Positions 18,988 through 29,315 of a stretch of DNA of 64,000 nucleotides are shown here, piece by piece. Position numbers and translations under genes: made by a program. The notes below the pieces were generated by a model that searched no databases, had not been told where the DNA came from, and worked only from the letters and a program-made list of their open reading frames with translations. The DNA is from Acholoe squamosa (taxonomy: Eukaryota > Annelida > Polychaeta > Phyllodocida > Polynoidae), in assembly GCA_949317995.1 (NCBI GenBank), contig OX439038.1:71000659-71064658 (forward strand), given 5' to 3'. How positions within the stretch are numbered: position 1 is the stretch's first letter; each line of letters begins with the position of its first letter.

Positions 18988-21205
18988 AATCGACCTATAC
19001 TAAAGGCCAAGTACAGGTCGAGGGAAGTGGGCCTATCAATGTGATACAGGGCCGCCGAGAGAGGGGCGGAGGAGGATTGATAGTAGAGGGTCGGCTGGCA
19101 GGGGCCCCCATCCAATTGCTGGTGGACACTGGTGCGTCGCTTAATCTGGTCTCCGAAGGATGGTGGAGCAGGTGGGGCGGACGGGAACGCCTGGGGGAAA
19201 CGGCGGAGAAGATCTACTCCGTCGATGGGCGGCCTATGGACATAAAAGGGGAAGTGTACACAGAGCTGGAAATCGGGAGGCGTACTATCAATGTGCGTTT
19301 CATAGTCAGCGACACCGGGACGGAGGGAATCCTGGGGGCAGAGTTCCTCCGCACCAACAAACTAATGGTCGACGTAGCAAAAGGGCGCCTAGTGTGGACA
19401 GAGGAGGATTCTGTATGCCAAATCGTCAGCACCCGGGCGGCGGTGCTGGGATCCGGACAGGAGGCCATGCTAGAGGGAACTCTAGCCGGACCCTGGCAAC
19501 AAGGGGACGACGGGATGATTGAAGGGATGGCCGGACACAAGGGTGAACCGAGTTTCTTGGTGGGGCGGGGGCTGGTGTGCCCCGAGGGGAGGGCAACTTG
19601 GGTCAGGGTGCTCAATCCCGGTCCTGAGCCAGTGGTGATATAAAAACATGACTCTCGGGGCTATTCAACGAGTGGAGTGCAGAGGTGGAGGCGAGGCAAC
19701 GGCCGGAGAGGGATGGTGCCGGGTGGTGGAGAGAGGTGAGCCGGAGGAGCTAAAGAGCTTGGTGGACGGGCTAGTGAGCGGGACGGAGGCTCACCGTAGG
19801 AAGGAGCTTGCACGGCTTATAAGGAAACACCTGGGGGCATTTCAGAGGCATAAGGGCGACAAAGGGCACACTCAATTGGCCAAGCATAGGATTGATACGG
19901 GGGTACATCCACCTATCAAACAACCGCCGAGGCGATTGGCACCCCATAGACGAGAGGCTGTAGAAGAGGAGGTGGAGAAGATGTTGGAAGCCGGAGTGAT
20001 CGAGCCATCCGCTAGCCCGTGGGCTTCTCCGGTGGTCCTAGTAAGAAAAAAAGATGGTACCACTCGCTTCTGTGTGGACTACCGGAGGCTCAACGCCGCC
20101 ACCGTGAAGGATGCTTATCCCCTACCTAGAGTGGAAGATTGTCTCGATACCATGGCGGGGGCCGCTTGGTTTTCGTCAGTGGATCTGGCCAGCGGCTACT
20201 GGCAGTTGGATATAGAGGAGGGGGATAAAGAGAAGACAGCATTCACGACACACCGGGGGCTGTTCCAATTCCGGAGAATGCCCTTCGGTTTGTGCAATGC
20301 GCCAGGCACCTTTGAGAGGGTGATGGAAGTGGCCATGAGGGGACTACAGTGGAAAACTTGTTTGGTCTATCTAGACGACATAGTCGTATTCTCCGCCACC
20401 TTCGAGGAACATATGGAGCGGCTTGGGGAGGTTCTTCAAAGGCTGGAGGATGCTGGACTTAAAATCAAGCCCTCCAAATGCCAGTTGGCTCGCCGCAGAG
20501 TGTTATTCCTGGGCCACCAAGTGAGTGAGGCGGGAGTAGAGACAGATCCGGAAAAGATAGCGGCGGTGCAGTCGTGGCCCACTCCGACCACGGTGACGGA
20601 GGTCCGGAGTTTTCTGGGGCTAGCCGGCTACTACAGGACCTTCGTTCCCGAGTTCTCTACGAGGGCTAAACCACTGAGTGCGTTGGCCGAGAAAGGGAGG
20701 ACGTTCCGGTGGTCGGAGGAATGCGAGGCATCATTCCAAGACCTAAAAAGAAGATTAACTGAGGCCCCTATCCTAGCTTTTCCCCAGGCGGAGGGACAGC
20801 TTACCTTAGACACCGACACCAGTGACACAGGCCTCGGAGTGGTACTGTCCCAGGAGCAGACGGGGGTAGAGAGGGTCCTAGCCTATGGCAGCCGCACTCT
20901 CAGCAGGCCGGAGCGTAACTATTGTGTTACAAGGAGGGAGCTGCTGGCTATAGTCTTTGGCCTCAGGAAATTCAAGCATTACCTAATAGGGAGGAGGGTG
21001 GTAGTCCGGACAGATCATGCCTCCCTGCGGTGGCTGTTGGAGTTCAAGGAGCCGGAGGGCCAGCTGGCTCGATGGCTGCAGATTATAAGTACTTACGACA
21101 TAGTGGTGCAGCATAGGCCGGGGAAACTACATGGAAATGCGGATGGGCTGTCCAGGAAGCCCTGCAAGCAATGTGGACGAGAGGATGAGGAGGAGCTGCT
21201 GCATT
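18985..21205 (+). pseudogene. Element B protease-RT-RNase H
   Basis: Pol polyprotein. Protease: IQLLVDTGASLNLVS with the catalytic D-T-G. The frame breaks near 19640 (TAA at 19641-19643). Comparison with A, which is continuous here, indicates a one-base loss. The second frame (19648 on) carries RT with [48 protein letters not shown] and YLDDIVVF (codons 241-248). RNase H runs from about codon 385 to HGNADGLSR (about codon 503). The frame runs on to 21420, but past about 21205 it overlaps ORF3 and looks out of frame. No H2C2 or DDE integrase follows. Confidence 0.88.
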
Positions 21206-21226
21206 GCCGGGTTTTCACAACTAGTA

Positions 21227-23769
21227 ATGCCTGTCTTCAAAAACAGAGACCAGAAGCCTGTCCCCACGGAGTGGGTGGACGGGGTGGAGCTGCCGAAGTA
21301 TCGGTGCGAGATCTGCCGGAAAAGGGGGGACTCCAAGCAGTGGTACTTCATGAGATCCGATGGGATGAACCGCCATCTCCGCACTCACGACGAGATGCAA
21401 GAGGGCTACCAGTGCCCTAAGTGTGAGTACATGGTCGCCAAGATCCGGGTAGATGATCTCCGGCGACACATTACGCGTATTCACCCCGAGCTGGAGGACT
21501 GGCAGCCGCCGGAGGAGTGCAGGATGCTACCGGTGGGCCAGGCAACGGAGGCGGGAGGATCCTCGGCGGACAGTAGCCTCGTGGCCGCCCCAACTAGCCC
21601 GGAGGAAACTGTCAAGTCCACCACCACAAAGAGGAAGAGGGGGAGTGCGGTGGCCAAGAAAAAGAAACCAGTAAAAGCCGCCTCCAAGCCCGTGGTCCCC
21701 CCGCCGCAGCAGGGCACCTCGGCGGGTGGAAGGGGTGCGGGGGACAGCCCCAGTGGATCTACCTTCAGCGGCATGGTGTCGCCAGGGATAACGTTGGAGG
21801 TGGAGACGGAGGCTGCTGTCGCCTCCAAATACTTGGAACAATTGCTGGGATTCTGCGTGGAGGGGACCAGCACCCCCCAGAGCTGTCTCTCCGTCAGGTC
21901 CACCCAGAGTACGTCAGGAAAGGGGGTCAAAAGGGCCTTCGAGCCGGAGGAGGGGGAGGAATCGGTGGAAAAGAGGAAGAGACAATCCCCACGGGGTAAG
22001 GAGCGGCAGGCGGAGGAGGAAGCGGGACCCTCCACCCCGCCACTGACCACGGGGATACCCGACCTGACACCTCTACTGAGTGGGGGGGAGGTGGAAATAG
22101 ACGAAGAAATGGCGGGGAAGCTGAAGTTCGTCATAGGATTGCTGGTAGAGAGATATGGACAGTCGGGGGAGACCCCCACCAAGACTCTGTTACGAATACA
22201 ACGGGAGGTGCCTCTAGGGGAGGTCAATGTGAGGGCCCTGGAGGCGGAATACGAGGAAACCAGGAAGGACACTCCGACCTCCCGAACCTCCATCAAGTCG
22301 GCTGCCTACGAGGACATCTCCGCCACGAGTGGGGAGGACGGAGAGAGCTTGGGACTAGGGGGAAATGGGCTGGACTCTAGCCCCGAGAAGCAGCCCCCTT
22401 ACGAACTAGTCAACAAGCCCAAACCCACTCTCTCCGGGGCCAGCCCCGAGACGTTGCCCTCCTATGAGGATATGAGTAAACCGTCCCCTAACAAACCGAA
22501 ACCCATCCTGAAGACAGTTACAATCGTGACGCCTGAGTTGCCGGAGAAGGATGAGGTGGAGGGGGTGACGAGGCGGAGGAGGTGGAAGGGGAGGATGAAA
22601 CCAGCGAGGAGTCAGAGGAGGTGGCCATCCCGGCGTACGTCCAATCCTGCCCTAAACTGAAAGCCCAGTTCTTAGCTGTACTCAGCGATGCCAAGGAGGA
22701 GGAGCGGAAGAGGAAAAGAGAAATTAAACGGAAAGAGAGAGAGGAGGCGGAGAGGAAGGCCAGAGAGGCTGAGGAGCGCCGGAGGGCGGAGGAGGAACAG
22801 CGGAGAAAGGAGGAGGAGGAGAGGAAGGCCAAAGAGGCGGAGGAAGAAAGACTGAGGAAAGAGATGGAGACTAAAAGTAAAAGCCCTAAAGGAAAAGGAG
22901 CGGGAAAGTCTACGAGGAAGTTGAGCCTGGAGGGAGTGTTAAAAGAGGCGGAGGAAGAGGCCATACAAAACCGATCCATGGAGGAGGGTACCGCCCAATT
23001 AATGAGCAAATTTCAATCGGGTTCCGTAGGGACACCGGTGAAGGAGAAAGGACAGGTGGAGAAGGTACCAAAGACCCCCCCCGTAGAGCCGGGGACCTTA
23101 GTGGCTCTACCCAGGTTGGACAAGTACCCCCGAACCGTGACTGTGGGGTTGGACGGGCTAGTCCTTTGCTCGCCCAAGGGAGAATTCTTGCTGCAAGTAG
23201 AAGTGGGGGGTGAGAGTGGACGGGCGGAGACCACGGTGATGGTGCCGGAGGGGGTTGAGACGGTGGTCGGAGGGCTTTGGGACCCGGCGCCCCTACCCAA
23301 CACTGAGACAGACCGAGTGATGGTAGTAACCAGATTACCTATAGGAGATATGGGAGAAGGGGGAATCGCCAGCACCGAGGGGTTGGTGGGGGTAGAGGAG
23401 GTGCACCGCCTACCGCTAGATCAACAAGGAGATAAAGCGGGTGACAATAGGGACGAGGAGGTGGAGGAGGATGGGGCTATGCCATGGCATTCGGATTTTA
23501 CCGGGCCGGAGGCCCTCAAGGAACACTCTAGACGACTGGGGCAGCCTCGGACCCTAGGACCTGAGATGAGGGTTATACCTGGGGGACTGCAATCTTCCTC
23601 CATTCACACCCTCCCCAATGGAGATATTGAACTGGTCCATGTTACCCGGACCCGTTATGGCCGTGATAAGAAGGGATGCTGCAGCCGCTGCGGACAGCGG
23701 TGGCCGAGGACGTTGGCGGCGCGGACGACCAAGGCTGGAACCAACGAGGGCGGCGACAAGACATCCTGA
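21227..23769 (+). pseudogene. Element B ORF3: paired C2H2 fingers plus coiled coil, one frameshift
   Basis: Accessory ORF after RNase H. Start chosen at ATG 21227 because the open frame upstream only overlaps RNase H. Two C2H2 fingers: C27-x2-C30...H50-x3-H54 and C63-x2-C66...H81-x4-H86. Then a Lys-rich linker, a block ASKYLEQLLGFCV, and ERYGQSGETPTKTLLRI, both with partners in element A ORF3. The first frame ends at 22660. A shift near the G-run at about 22560 leads into 22582-23769, with a long charged Lys/Glu/Arg coiled coil and a less ordered C terminus. Collinear features in A argue that it is one gene. Role unknown. Confidence 0.75.
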
Positions 23770-24088
23770 GGCGATCCAGAGGGCTGCGGAGAAGGGGGAG
23801 GCGGAGGATGTCTGCCGGATCCAGACGAACTGACGCCGTATTATTGTATAAAAGTTGTTGTTATGGTTATACTCCGCATAGGGGACGGCGGATTCGGTTT
23901 ACTTAGTAGTTAATGCCGCCTATAGAGGAGGTTTAAGTAGGATTTACTATGTGTATGATATGTGTAGCTATTTACTTAAACGCCCAGGGGCCATGGCGTG
24001 ACAGGATTATTCAAAATTGGAAACCCATCTGCAGGAGGGTAATATCACACTCTTTCTCCCGGTAAGGCTATAGATTAGTTGGGGAGAG
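23770..24088 (+). other. Element B 3' untranslated region and polypurine tract
   Basis: No ORF of note. It ends in TTGGGGAGAG, directly before the 3' LTR. This is a polypurine tract for plus-strand priming, equivalent to the one in element A (AGGGGAGAG). Confidence 0.75.
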
Positions 24089-24461
24089 TGTGGCGGAGAC
24101 GGAGGGGCCGTTGGCGGAGCTGAAACCATCCTGGTGTGGGGCTGCGAGGCCAGTGGTCCTGAAGTAACGCGGTTACGTCGGCAATAGTAGTCGGCAGAGG
24201 AGATCCTCCGACGCTGGCCTGCCGTGGAGCAGGCCGGGGTCGGAGTATCTGCCTATGTATAAATAAGGGAGTTGTTACTCCGATCAGTTAGTTCCGGGTT
24301 GCAGACAGAGAGGAGCAGAACTTAAAAGGCTTACCTCCGGGTTAATCTATATACGATACAAGACTTAGATGGTGTGGCGAAGACTGCCAGGAAATAAAAG
24401 ACACTGAAGTCAAGCTGTCGGAGTTGTGTAATTCTTTATTAACCATAGAGTCGGAAAACGC

Positions 24462-24464
<3 letters not shown>
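24089..24464 (+). repeat. Gypsy B 3' LTR
   Basis: Matches 17214-17591, with differences such as GAGCTGAAACC for GAGCCGAAACC and AAAACGC for AAAATGC. The final A of GCTACA is replaced by the TA microsatellite. Confidence 0.92.

Positions 24465-24510
<46 letters not shown>
24465..24510. repeat. (TA)n microsatellite, fourth block
   Basis: Pure TA tract on the right side of the transposon nest. Confidence 0.9.
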
Positions 24511-24513
<3 letters not shown>

Positions 24514-24663
24514 TCTTCTGTACCCACCAATGCTATCGCTGAATCTCCTGCATAAGTGCATGTAGCTGCATTAGATATTGTTTAATAACTTGTATATATG
24601 CTTACATCTCGTGTACCTCTATGAGGTTTTGAGAAATAAAATCATTGTCATTGTCATTGTCAT
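24511..24663 (+). mobile_element. LINE 3' tail, distal part
   Basis: 153 bp ending GAGAAATAAAATCATTGTCATTGTCATTGTCAT. The AATAAA followed by short tandem CATTGT repeats is typical of the 3' end of CR1/L2-like LINEs. Orientation agrees with the LINE fragment at 2986-3775, which lacks such an end. I infer that these are two halves of one copy, separated by later insertions. Confidence 0.55.
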
Positions 24664-26625
24664 ACAGGCAGGTGACTCCAGTGACTCAGTGTAGGTGGGG
24701 ATTCCCACTATGAAATAGTGTTTCCGTCCAGGATGGTTAAGTTGATAGTAGCCTATTCATAAACATGTACTAGTAGGCCTACTGGGTCCAAGCGGGACTG
24801 GAGCTGGTTTCTGGCGACATTCCCTCATAAGAGCCGATTTATAAGAGGTAACCATCACAACATGTCTTATTAGTGTGTTTTGCCACTTTTAAAAGAACTG
24901 GCAAAATTCAAAGTGATTGACCCACTGGGTATATGGATCTAGACTCCTATTCACAAATGAGGGGGGGGGGGGGTCTGATGGGTCTAGACCCCTAAAATCG
25001 ACAGTGTGACATGGCCTTTTCTTAAAATCGACAAAGGACATGGAGCTTTAAGGGACAAGGACATGGGTCAAAAAAGATAGTGACAGGGGACATGGACTTT
25101 TCTTAAAATCGACATGTGACATGGAGCTTAGTGACAAGGACAGAGGAAAATACAAATTTAGTGACATTTGACATGGGCTTTTCTTAAAATCGACAAGGAA
25201 TTGGGGACCCCCCATCTAGACCCCCGGTCTGGCCCGGCATGACAGAATTAATTTTCTATACACCTTAAGCATTGCAGAAAAATGACTAGGGGGAATGGGG
25301 GGGGGGTCGAAAATGGTCAAAATTTGCATGATGTCATTTATGGATGACCCCCTATATCATTCATCGTGTGATCTCTAAACACAGGGTAATGCGATCTTCC
25401 AAGGTCGTGACATCACTCAGAGGATACTATATACATAGGCCAATCCCCACTTAAACTACTACCGTGAGTGTGTCATTGCCATTACACGAATATGGGGCCA
25501 CTGAATATTCAAACAGGAACTGAAACTACCCCTGTACTTCCCATGAGGATATCCAGCATAAGACCTTCAGCTCACAACGAAGTCAGACATAGACTGCAGC
25601 CTACAGCACCCATCAATCTAATTGTCACCATCAATACCCTTCGCCTCACTAGGCTATAGGCATCCAACACAGACTACTGAAGATAACAACTGAGGGACTT
25701 GTGTGGACAATACGGGTTCAATTTCTGGACATTTGATAGGCTCACTTCATTCTAGGTAATTATATTTTGGAAATATGAAAGCTAATGCCATTTATGGATG
25801 ACTCTGGGGAGAGTCCATATCGAACCCAATAGGTCTGTGTGGCTAATGCTATGTCGATGATGGCAGCGATTAGGGGACCTTTTTCTATAATTTACCCCAA
25901 TTATTATATGGATGATAATAAATTTTCCCATTACCTCTGATTCTAGTCTGATGTTCTAGCGCTTCTATATCACAGGTAAATACTGTAGAGAGCATCGTAT
26001 GATTTTTTTTTTCATTGCTCGCTGACGGAGGGTGGGCTATTATAAATAATTACAGTGGTTTTACTTGTATAACCATTATAGACCTGACAGTACCATTGTA
26101 CATCTATATACATGTATTCTTCAAACCATGTTTACCCCTATACAGCATCCCACTTATACATTTAGAAACCGGATAGATCTATACAGTGTCGTCATCATTC
26201 AGTTAGAAAGGGGATGGGAGTGCCCTCCCATAATTGACCATCTATTTTCGTTATCCGTGTACTTGTAAAGTGGTACAGGCATATGGGATGTACATGTTGT
26301 AATCAAACAAATAGTTATGATTTGAATGATTAATGGTCACATATTGCTAGAATGCCCTACGGTTGTTATGTATCGATGGTGAATGCAGACTTGCCATACC
26401 CTGCCATTGCTCATTACTGCATTTTAGCATGATACATTGTGTTGAACGGCATGGTAAAGGCCAAAATAAGGTTGAAGTTCTTTTTTTTTTTAATTGGCTA
26501 ATTCGACCCAGAAATGACATGAACTTGACATTGAGTCAGGCCCTAACTTTCAGAGGGATTTATCCGAATATGCACATAGACTTATATTATATGTTTGGAT
26601 AACACAAACATTAATTCACATCAAC
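24664..26625. other. Intergenic DNA, no gene seen, one dispersed repeat
   Basis: No convincing exon. It contains poly(G) near 24960 and 25300. About 24979-25230 is one arm of the repeat family best seen at 47214-47756 (GGGTCTAGACCCCTAAA start, CTTAAAATCGACATGTGACATGG motifs, CCATCTAGACCCCC end). Confidence 0.55.
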
Positions 26626-26999
26626 GTACTACGGAGCCCTGGAAAGGACATCCGTTTTCTACACATTTATTTCTAAAGTTTGTTTCCACAAGAAGGATCT
26701 TCATTTCCGCAAGTAGTATTTCTGTTTTCACAACTTTTTTTCTTTTTGTTTCCGCAAGTTATATTTCGTTTCTGCAAATTTTGTTTTTCGTTTCCGCAAT
26801 TTATATTTTTGTTTCCACAACATAACTTACACAATTGATTGACCATGCACAAAAAAGCTATTAAGTTGTGCAGCCAAAAGTATAAGTTGCGAAAACGAAA
26901 ATAAAGGTTGCGAAAAAGAAAATAAAGGTTGCAAAAACGAATATGAAACTTGCGAAAACAATGTAGAAAACGGATGTCCTTTCCAGGGCTCCGTAGTAC
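26626..26999. mobile_element. MITE with perfect 37-bp terminal inverted repeats
   Basis: The left end 26626-26662 (GTACTACGGAGCCCTGGAAA...) is the exact reverse complement of the right end 26963-26999. Inside are several short copies of the type TTTCCGCAAGTTATATTTC in one direction and GTTGCGAAAACGAAAATAAAG in the other, so the whole 374 bp is strongly palindromic. No transposase. A 20-base look-alike of the flanks for a target duplication was not found. Confidence 0.8.
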
Positions 27000-27120
27000 T
27001 GCACTGGCTAGGGCTGCATCTGTACATCATGCTGATCCATTGGGAGTGTGTGATCGCCATGATGCATGAATGCAGTTCCGGCAAACTGATTTACCCAGAG
27101 TGGGATTATGCATCATGATA
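26999..27120. repeat. TGATGCATGAATGCAG dispersed repeat, copy 1
   Basis: Contains CTGCATCTGTACATCATG and CCATGATGCATGAATGCAG. The same motif set recurs at about 42.5-42.7, 54.0-54.1, 56.3-56.5, 56.9-57.1 and 61.9-62.1 kb. Confidence 0.5.
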
Positions 27121-27232
27121 ACAAAGGGTACTATATTTTGATGCAATACGTGGCAAAGGATTAAGACTTACGTACTATGATAATATTTATTTTTCATCTG
27201 TACGTTTTCAGAAAACAGCTCCAACCTCCAAA

Positions 27233-27634
27233 ATGTGTGAAGGATTGGACTTCAATTGCGACTGTGGGAATTGTGACTGTGGAGATTGCGATTGTGACTG
27301 TGATTGTGGTGACTGTGACTGCAAATGTGATGATTGTGATTGCGCAGGAATTGACTGCTGTTCATGGTCTGTCTGGGCATGTTGCACTGACTGTGAAGAC
27401 AGCAGCTCACATAGCAGGCGTTATGAGGGCCAGAAAAGGAAACATGATGGACTTTTAGAGGAACACGCTGATCAACCAACATCACAGCCAGCAATAATAG
27501 CTGGGGCAGTCCCTGCAGGGGAAGTAGACAATAGCAATGTCATAATTACACAACCCACTGCTGCACCCCAGGGGACTACCCCTGATATACCACCACCCTC
27601 CTACACTGAGGCTGTCAGTATGGAGAGGTCATAG
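27233..27634 (+). CDS. Small Cys-rich protein with CDC repeats and C-terminal PPxY
   Basis: 133 residues. ATG 27233 lies 22 bases after a good acceptor (TACGTTTTCAG, AG at 27210-27211), so this is probably the only or last coding exon. Nineteen of the first 54 residues are Cys, mostly in CDCGDCDC-type repeats with Asp and Gly between. Two CC pairs (42-43, 50-51) flank SWSVWA. After a basic SRRYEGQKRK stretch, the tail is low in Cys and ends PPPSYTEAVSMERS, with PPSY (121-124) matching the WW-domain ligand PPxY. The protein could be palmitoylated or bind metal; neither is shown. No signal peptide or clear transmembrane helix. I do not recognise a named family. Confidence 0.72.
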   Translation: MCEGLDFNCDCGNCDCGDCDCDCDCGDCDCKCDDCDCAGIDCCSWSVWACCTDCEDSSSHSRRYEGQKRKHDGLLEEHADQPTSQPAIIAGAVPAGEVDNSNVIITQPTAAPQGTTPDIPPPSYTEAVSMERS

Positions 27635-27695
27635 GAATGGACCACAGTAATTGTAAAATATGTTTAACAGTTATATGCTGGCTAACTAGGAGGTA

Positions 27696-28326
27696 AAGGT
27701 CAAATCCCACGATGCAATTTTGGCTGAAAAGTTTCTGCAATTTAGTCATCTGTTGCAATTTGGGGCTCTCTCCCTATATTGCAAGACCTATAATGGCTAC
27801 GGGGGGCTTTAATGGCAAGGAATCCCTTGTAGATTTGCGCTGAAGTTACAATCTTTATATTTAGATATTTTCCATCGCTTAAGTGAAAAATTTCTGCAAT
27901 TTACAGAATTTGCTTGCAATTTACAGATATGTGGATAAAGTCATTGACAAATAGGGATGTGTGTTCACTTCAACTTGCAACCCAAGTCCCACTATGCAAT
28001 CTAAACTTGCCCCATACCCTGCAATCTGTATGCAAAATGTCTGTATAAATTACACACAGAGTTCAATTTCGGTCTCATTCTGCACTGTTCTTACTTACAA
28101 CAACTTGCAAATTCAATATCAAGGAGAATGGCATTGCAATCTAACGCAGCTTACAGATCTACATTGCAAGGGTGAGGGGTCAGTTTAATTGCAACAGTCG
28201 GATTTGTAAAATGCAATGGCATGTTAGAAGCCTTGCAATTTGCATTAAAGGCAAGTCCCCCTATCTGCAAGTGTTCTTAAATTGCAAGAACTTTCCAGGG
28301 TTAGATTGCATTGTGGGATTCGACCT
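27696..28326 (+). mobile_element. Foldback MITE family AAGGTCGAATCCCA, copy 1
   Basis: About 630 bp bounded by AAGGTCAAATCCCACGATGCAAT and ATTGCATTGTGGGATTCGACCT. It is full of short TTGCAATTTACAG-type motifs. Copy 2 lies inverted at 28684-29315. It begins 61 bp after the stop codon of the Cys-rich gene. Confidence 0.75.
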
Positions 28327-28683
28327 AAAGAGATTCTGTTAATCACCATGTTTGCTATGTCTAAGAAGGTTTCCTCCAGGTGCCCAATTAAGTATCTCCT
28401 AACGAGACATGATTATAAAAAGAACTTATTGTGATTACAGACTTATAAATAAAAGACCCTTGCTATAGAGGTGCTGTTTTGTGGAACTCATTGTGAAAAA
28501 ACAATTTAAGAGAACTCTTTAAAATGATGACAAGGAAAAAGGTTCTGAGATGAAGGGCAGCAGGGACAAATTTCCAAAGACAGGAGAGAGAAAAGCGTTG
28601 GCCACAAGCCACAACTGCGTTTTAGCTTGTCTTCACTCCAAAGCAGGAAAAGAATGTGCAGCTTGTATGGTTCTTTGGTTCTG
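28327..28683. other. Spacer between inverted MITE copies
   Basis: AT-rich, no ORF. AATAAA occurs near 28447 and could serve the Cys-rich gene if its 3' UTR runs through the first MITE copy. Confidence 0.35.
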
Positions 28684-29315
28684 AAGGTCGAATCCCAAGA
28701 TGCAATCTAACCCTGGAAAGTTTTTGCAATTTAGGAACTCTTGCAGATAAGGGGACTTGCTTTTACTGCAAATTGCAAGGCTTCTAACATGCCATTGCAT
28801 TTTACAAATCCGACTGTTGCAATTAAACTAACCCTTCACCCTTGAAATGTTGATCTGTAAACTGCATTAAATTTCAATGCCATTCTCCTTGATATTGAAT
28901 TTGCAAGCTGTTATAAGTAAGCACAGTGCAGGGTGAGACTGAAATTGAACTCTGTGTGTAATTTATACAGACATTTTGCCTACGAATTGCAGGGTATGAG
29001 GCAAGTTTAGATTGCATAGTGGGACTCAGGTTGCAAGTTGAAGTGAACACACATCCCTATTTGTCAATGACTTTATCCACATTTCTGTAAGTTGCAAGCG
29101 AATTCTGTAAATTGCAGAAACCTTTCACATAAGCAAGGGAAAATATCTAAATGTAAAATCTTAACTTCAGTGCAAATCTACAAGGGATTCCTTGCCATTA
29201 AAGCCCCCCCATAGCCATTATAGGTCTTGCAATATAAGGAGAGAGCCCCAAATTGCAACAGATGACTAAATTGCAGAAACTTTCCAACCAAAATTGCATC
29301 GTGGGATTCGACCTT
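28684..29315 (-). mobile_element. Foldback MITE family AAGGTCGAATCCCA, copy 2 (inverted)
   Basis: Same element as 27696-28326 in opposite orientation, with ends AAGGTCGAATCCCAAGATGCAAT and ATTGCATCGTGGGATTCGACCTT. Together with copy 1 it makes a 1.6-kb inverted repeat able to form a long hairpin. Confidence 0.75.

Larger units (their letters stand above)
17214..24464 (+). mobile_element. Ty3/Gypsy LTR retrotransposon B, integrase-less
   Basis: A 7.25-kb element with 378/376-bp LTRs that differ at only a few positions by eye. Order: 5' LTR, primer-binding site, gag, protease-RT-RNase H, zinc-finger ORF3, 3' UTR, polypurine tract (GGGGAGAG before 24089), 3' LTR. There is no room for integrase between the RNase H end (about 21160) and the ORF3 fingers (about 21305), so the copy is integrase-deficient. 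It would need help in trans. It lies in TA microsatellite on both sides, so a target duplication cannot be read. Confidence 0.92.

Noticed and set aside
21131..21226. ATG 21131 as the start of element B ORF3
   Set aside because: The first 32 codons overlap the conserved RNase H end in another frame. ATG 21227 starts outside it and gives a sensible N terminus.
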